Below, one piece after another: positions 60,287 through 64,000 of a stretch of 64,000 bases of DNA. This DNA comes from Hymenobacter telluris. GTDB taxonomy: Bacteria; Bacteroidota; Bacteroidia; Cytophagales; Hymenobacteraceae. Location of the stretch: positions 496,001 to 560,000 of the forward strand of contig NZ_JAFLQZ010000001.1 in assembly GCF_017313265.1 (NCBI RefSeq), read 5' to 3'. The number at the start of each line of letters is the position of its first letter. Within the stretch, counting starts at the first letter, position 1. The notes beneath the pieces are model-generated. The model ran no database searches and was not told the DNA's origin. It saw only the letters and a list, made by a program, of their open reading frames with translations. Both the position numbers and the translations under genes were made by a program.

Positions 60287-61747
60287 TTACTGCCAGCCGC
60301 CGCCGAGTGCGCGGTACAGCGCCACGCTTTGCAGCAGCTGCGCCTGGCGGGCCTCGGCCAAACTCAGCTCGGCCTCGAGCACGCTGCGTTGGGCGGTAAT
60401 TACTTCCAAATACGTAGCGTAGCCAGCCACAAACAACTCCCGCGAAGTAGCCACGGCTCCCGTCAGCAGATTCACTTCCCGCTGGCGCGCGGCGGCGGCG
60501 GCGCGGTAGTTTTCCAGCCCCTGCAAGCCCGTTACTACCTCGCGGAAACCCGTTTGCAACGCTTGGTGGTAGCGGTAGTACGCTTCGTAATTACCGGCTA
60601 CAGCTTGGCGGTATTCGGCTTTGAATTGCGCCCGGTTCAGCAGCGGCCCCGTTAAGCCGGCCAGCGCCCCGTAGGCCAGCGAGGCCGGGTTGAACAGCGC
60701 CTCGGGCCGGAACGCGTGAAAGCCAACATAAGGCGTGAGCGTGAGCGAGGGCAGAAAGGCGGCCCGAGCGGCATCCACGTCGGCGCGGGTGGCTTGCAGC
60801 GTCAGCTCGGCTTCGCGCACATCAGGGCGGCGCAGCAGGGCCGTGGACGGCACGCCCGCCCCAAGCCGGGAAGGCAGCGTTTGGGCCGGCAGGGCCCGCC
60901 CGCGGGTAATGGGTTGAGCGTAGCGCCCGAGCAGCTGGTTGAGGCTGGTTTCTGCTTCCGTTACGCGCTGCCGGGCTTCGGAAGAAAGGCTTTCGGTGCG
61001 TTCCAGCTGCGCGGCAAACTGCTGCACGGCCAGCTCGGTGGCCCGGCCGGCCTGTTTCTGCACCCGAATCAGCCCCAGGGCTTCGCGCTGCAAGGCCAGG
61101 TTACGCTCAAGCACGGCCCGCTGGTTGTCGGCCGTAAGGAGTTCGTAGTAGAGGCGGGCTACTTCGGCCACCACGGTGGTTGCCACTAGGTTACGGCCCT
61201 GCTCGGAACCGAGCACCCGCAGGTACGCGGCCCGGCGGCGCTGGCGCAGCTTGCCCCAGATATCCAGCTCCCAGGAGCTGCGCAAACCCACAAACAAGTC
61301 CGGCGTTACGGGCCCCGGAATGCGCTGCCGGCCCTCGATGTTGGGGGAGAGGTTGGTATCGTAGTTGCCCACGCCGTTGAGGGTGTAGCGGCCGAACCGG
61401 TCAACTCCGGCCGAAGCCGCCCCCGACACAACCGGCAGCAGCGCCCCGCGCCGGGCCAGGTACTGGGCGCGTGCCACTTCCACCCGTTGCAACGCCACCC
61501 GCACATCCAGGTTTTGCCGCAGGGCCGTGTCGATTAGCGCCGTGAGGGCGGGGTCCTGAAAGAACTGCCGCCAGGTCTGCCGCCCGGCGTCGAGCGTGTC
61601 GGAGGGCGCGGGTTGGGAACTCACCTTGGCGGAGGAATGGAAAGAAGAAGGCAGGGCCGGGCTGGCCGCGGGCTGGTCGGGCGCGGCTACGCGGCAGCTG
61701 GTAGCCAGCAGCAGCGTACCAGTCAGCACATACAAGAGCAAACGCAT
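60287..61747 (-). CDS. TolC-family outer-membrane efflux lipoprotein (NodT/OprM type)
   Basis: 486 aa. Lipobox LATSC, Cys18. Two homologous halves of long helices plus short strands: ALRQNLDVRVALQRVEVARA, LLTADNQRAVLERNLALQRE and RADVDAARAAFLPSLTLTPY, matching the NodT subgroup. It forms the outer-membrane duct for the RND pump whose gene precedes it by 54 nt in the same operon. The membrane fusion protein gene is not in the window and may lie upstream of the pump gene. Confidence 0.92.
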   Translation of the reverse strand: MRLLLYVLTGTLLLATSCRVAAPDQPAASPALPSSFHSSAKVSSQPAPSDTLDAGRQTWRQFFQDPALTALIDTALRQNLDVRVALQRVEVARAQYLARRGALLPVVSGAASAGVDRFGRYTLNGVGNYDTNLSPNIEGRQRIPGPVTPDLFVGLRSSWELDIWGKLRQRRRAAYLRVLGSEQGRNLVATTVVAEVARLYYELLTADNQRAVLERNLALQREALGLIRVQKQAGRATELAVQQFAAQLERTESLSSEARQRVTEAETSLNQLLGRYAQPITRGRALPAQTLPSRLGAGVPSTALLRRPDVREAELTLQATRADVDAARAAFLPSLTLTPYVGFHAFRPEALFNPASLAYGALAGLTGPLLNRAQFKAEYRQAVAGNYEAYYRYHQALQTGFREVVTGLQGLENYRAAAAARQREVNLLTGAVATSRELFVAGYATYLEVITAQRSVLEAELSLAEARQAQLLQSVALYRALGGGWQ

Positions 61748-61801
61748 AAGCGAGGAGAAGTTAGATGAAGACGTGGGAAAACCGGGCGGAATCAGGGGCC
61801 G

Positions 61802-64000
61802 CTAGTGCGCCACCAATTCCGCTTTCTTGGCCTTGGGAGGCACTGGTTTTTCCGCGGGCGCGAGGTTTTTGGGTTTCTCGAACGAGGCGAACAGCACATA
61901 CAAGCCCGGAATCAGAACCATGCCGAACAAGGTGCCCACCAGCATACCGCCCGCCGCCGCCGTCCCGATGGAACGGTTGCCCAACGCCCCGGCCCCACTG
62001 GCCACAACCAGCGGAATCAAGCCCGCCACGAAGGCAAACGAGGTCATCAGGATGGGGCGCAAACGCGAGACGGCGCCTTCCACGGCGGCGGCCAGCACCG
62101 TAGCGCCGGCCCGGCGGCGCTGCTCAGCAAACTCGATGACCAGGATGGCGTTCTTCCCCAGCAAGCCCACCAACATTACCAGGGCCACCTGCGCGTAGAT
62201 GTTGTTTTCCAGCCCCAGCAGCTTGAGACTAAGAAACGCGCCGAATATGCCGGTGGGCAGACTCAGCAGCACGGGCAGCGGCAGCAGCAAACTTTCATAC
62301 TGCGCGGCCAGCAACAGGTACACGAAAATCAGCACCACGCCGAACACGTATAGGGCCTGGTCACCGCTCAGAATCTGCTCACGGGTCATGCCGCTCCACT
62401 CGTAGTCGTAGCCGCGGGGCAGCACCTCGGCGGCCACTTTCTCGATGGCCGTAATGGCGTCGCCGGAGCTGAAGCCGGGGGCCGAGTCGCCGTTGAGCAT
62501 GGCTGAGGTGTACATGTTGTAGCGGGTCAGCTGGTCGGGGCCGAACACCCGCTCCAGGCGCACGAAGGTGGAGAAAGGCACCATCTCGCCCCGGTCGTTT
62601 TTCACGTGCAGGGCCAGCAAATCCTCGGGCCGCCCGCGGTACTCGGGGCCGGCTTGCAGCATCACCTTGTACATCTGCCCGAAGCGGATGAAGTTGGAGG
62701 CGTAGTAGCTGCCCATCAGGGTTTGCAGCGTGCTCATGGCCTTGTCAATGGTCACGCCCTTCTTGGCCGCCATGTCCTGGTCCACATGAATCAGGTACTG
62801 CGGGAAGTTGGGGTCGAAGCTGGTGAAGGCCCCGCCAATGGCCGCATCCGCACGCAGCGCCGTCAGGAAGGTTTGCGACACTTCGGCGGTTTTTTGCAGG
62901 TCGCCGGTGCCCGACTTGTCGAGCAGGCGCAGCTCGAAGCCGCTGGAGTTACCGAAGCCGGGCACCGTAGGCGGCGGCAGAAACTGAATGTCGGCGTCGC
63001 TGATGTTCTTGGTTTTCTCTTCCAGCTCGGCAATGAAGCTGGCCACCGACTGCTCTCGTTCGTCCCAGGCTTTGAGGTTGATCATGCCCATGCCGTAGCT
63101 AGCGCCCGCCACCTCGTTCACGAGGCTATAGCCGGCCAGCGTCGATACCGATTCCACGGGTTTGAGGGCACTGGCAATGCGCTGCACTTCGTCGAGCACG
63201 GCTTCGGTGCGCTCCACGGTGGCCCCGGCGGGGGTTGTGACGTTCACGTACACCATGCCCTGGTCTTCGGTTGGAATAAAGCCCGCGGGCAGCACCCGGC
63301 TTACGCCCCAGGTGGCCGCGAAAAAGCCCGCCAACACCAAAAGCGTAATCATGCGGCGCCCAGCCACCACCGTAAGCAAGCGTTGGTAGCCGCCGGACAG
63401 GGCCTCGTAGCGGCGGTTGAAGCCCGCGAAGAAGCGGCCCAGCAGCCCCTGGCGCGGAGCGTTGGCATCGTGCTTGAGCAGCAACGCGCACAAGGCCGGG
63501 GTGAGCGTCACGGCATTTACGCCCGAAATCACAATGGCAATGGCCAGGGTCAGGGAGAACTGGCGGTAAAACACGCCCACTGGCCCGTCCATGAAGGAAA
63601 CCGGGATGAACACCGCCGACATCACCAGGGTAATGGCAATCAGCGAGGAGCTGATTTCGCCCATGGCCTCGAACGTGGCGGCTCGCGCCGGCAGGTGCTT
63701 CTCCTGCATTTTGGCGTGCACGGCTTCCACCACCACAATGGCGTTATCGACCACAATGCCGATGGCCAGCACCAAGGCAAACAGCGTGAGCAGGTTGATG
63801 CTGAAGCCCAGAGTCTGCATGAAAAACAGCGTGCCAATCAGCGCCACGGGCACGGCCAGGGCCGGAATAAGGGTGGAGCGCCAGTCCTGCAAAAACAGGT
63901 ACACAATCACGAATACCAGCAGGAAAGCCTCCACCAAAGTGCGCAGCACCTCGTGGATACTGGCGTCGAGAAAGCGCGACACGTCGTAGGCGATGCTGTA
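61802..64000 (-). CDS. RND efflux pump permease (HAE1/AcrB family), C-terminal part, cut by window end
   Basis: The frame continues off the right edge; about 733 residues of the ~1050-residue family are present, from the end of the first porter region. Visible: LALVLAIGIVVDNAIVVVEA with the proton-relay Asp in helix 4, the docking and porter domains, and GLLGKNAILVIEFAEQ, which carries the conserved Lys of helix 10. It exports hydrophobic or toxic compounds across both membranes by proton antiport. The C-terminal tail is short and basic (PVPPKAKKAELVAH). Confidence 0.93.
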   Translation of the reverse strand, partial: YSIAYDVSRFLDASIHEVLRTLVEAFLLVFVIVYLFLQDWRSTLIPALAVPVALIGTLFFMQTLGFSINLLTLFALVLAIGIVVDNAIVVVEAVHAKMQEKHLPARAATFEAMGEISSSLIAITLVMSAVFIPVSFMDGPVGVFYRQFSLTLAIAIVISGVNAVTLTPALCALLLKHDANAPRQGLLGRFFAGFNRRYEALSGGYQRLLTVVAGRRMITLLVLAGFFAATWGVSRVLPAGFIPTEDQGMVYVNVTTPAGATVERTEAVLDEVQRIASALKPVESVSTLAGYSLVNEVAGASYGMGMINLKAWDEREQSVASFIAELEEKTKNISDADIQFLPPPTVPGFGNSSGFELRLLDKSGTGDLQKTAEVSQTFLTALRADAAIGGAFTSFDPNFPQYLIHVDQDMAAKKGVTIDKAMSTLQTLMGSYYASNFIRFGQMYKVMLQAGPEYRGRPEDLLALHVKNDRGEMVPFSTFVRLERVFGPDQLTRYNMYTSAMLNGDSAPGFSSGDAITAIEKVAAEVLPRGYDYEWSGMTREQILSGDQALYVFGVVLIFVYLLLAAQYESLLLPLPVLLSLPTGIFGAFLSLKLLGLENNIYAQVALVMLVGLLGKNAILVIEFAEQRRRAGATVLAAAVEGAVSRLRPILMTSFAFVAGLIPLVVASGAGALGNRSIGTAAAGGMLVGTLFGMVLIPGLYVLFASFEKPKNLAPAEKPVPPKAKKAELVAH

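Overview
The window looks like chromosome from a high-GC Bacteroidota, most likely Hymenobacter or a close relative. The evidence is a SusC/SusD/SusE set with a FecR/ECF-sigma pair, many secreted glycoside hydrolases, two FucP-type sugar transporters, GC mostly around 60% or higher, and abundant long intergenic palindromes. No rRNA, tRNA or CRISPR array was seen. Almost all genes are on the minus strand; the exceptions are a methyltransferase, a thioesterase, two GT-C-like membrane proteins, one sugar kinase and a broken transposase.

Region 1 (1-24.5 kb) is one unidirectional minus-strand block. In transcription order it encodes a GH78 alpha-L-rhamnosidase, a five-bladed propeller glycosidase, two GH2 beta-galactosidases, a compact set of unusual genes (solute-binding-like protein 2, a double CaiB/BaiF CoA-transferase, solute-binding-like protein 1, a Gfo/Idh/MocA oxidoreductase, a MaoC hydratase), a FucP transporter, GH106 and GH127. 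The enzymes suit a rhamnose/galactose/arabinose-decorated plant polysaccharide such as rhamnogalacturonan I or arabinogalactan side chains. There is no SusC/SusD here. The two solute-binding-like proteins lack signal peptides and no ABC permease or ATPase is present, so I regard the CoA-transferase/MaoC/oxidoreductase/binding-protein module as the best candidate for an undescribed cytoplasmic pathway.

The same block carries about ten copies of a palindrome (arms CCTCACCCC...CCCCTCTCC). Most fill the gaps between co-directional genes, a few bases from one stop codon and 17-28 bases from the next start. In four places a copy enters a reading frame: it extends the GH127 signal peptide by 40 codons, supplies the start and first ~50 codons of a beta-galactosidase, supplies the stop codon of the oxidoreductase, and fuses two CoA-transferase units into one 814-residue protein. 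Short hinge bases co-vary between the two arms of several copies.

Region 2 (24.5-32.7 kb) is housekeeping and accessory: a small unknown protein, a methyltransferase, a thioesterase, a DinB-like protein, a tandem pair of GT-C-like membrane proteins, pyruvate dehydrogenase E1 beta, a low-GC unknown gene and a broken TPR gene. Three palindromes here have unrelated sequences but the same design (arms made of short direct repeats), and they overlap or supply stop codons.

Region 3 (32.7-56.9 kb) looks like a mannan/mannoside utilisation locus: GH92, two GH76 lipoproteins, SusE, SusD, SusC, FecR and ECF sigma, a second ECF sigma without FecR, two MFS sugar transporters, a DeoR regulator, a phosphomannose isomerase with an N-terminal extension, a BadF-type sugar kinase and a GtaA-like protein. 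A near-identical motif lies just downstream of both sigma genes and may be their promoter.

Region 4 (57-64 kb) holds a frameshifted IS1595-type transposase, a DUF4199-like membrane protein, TerC, a Rnk/GreA-like factor and a TolC/RND efflux operon cut by the window end.
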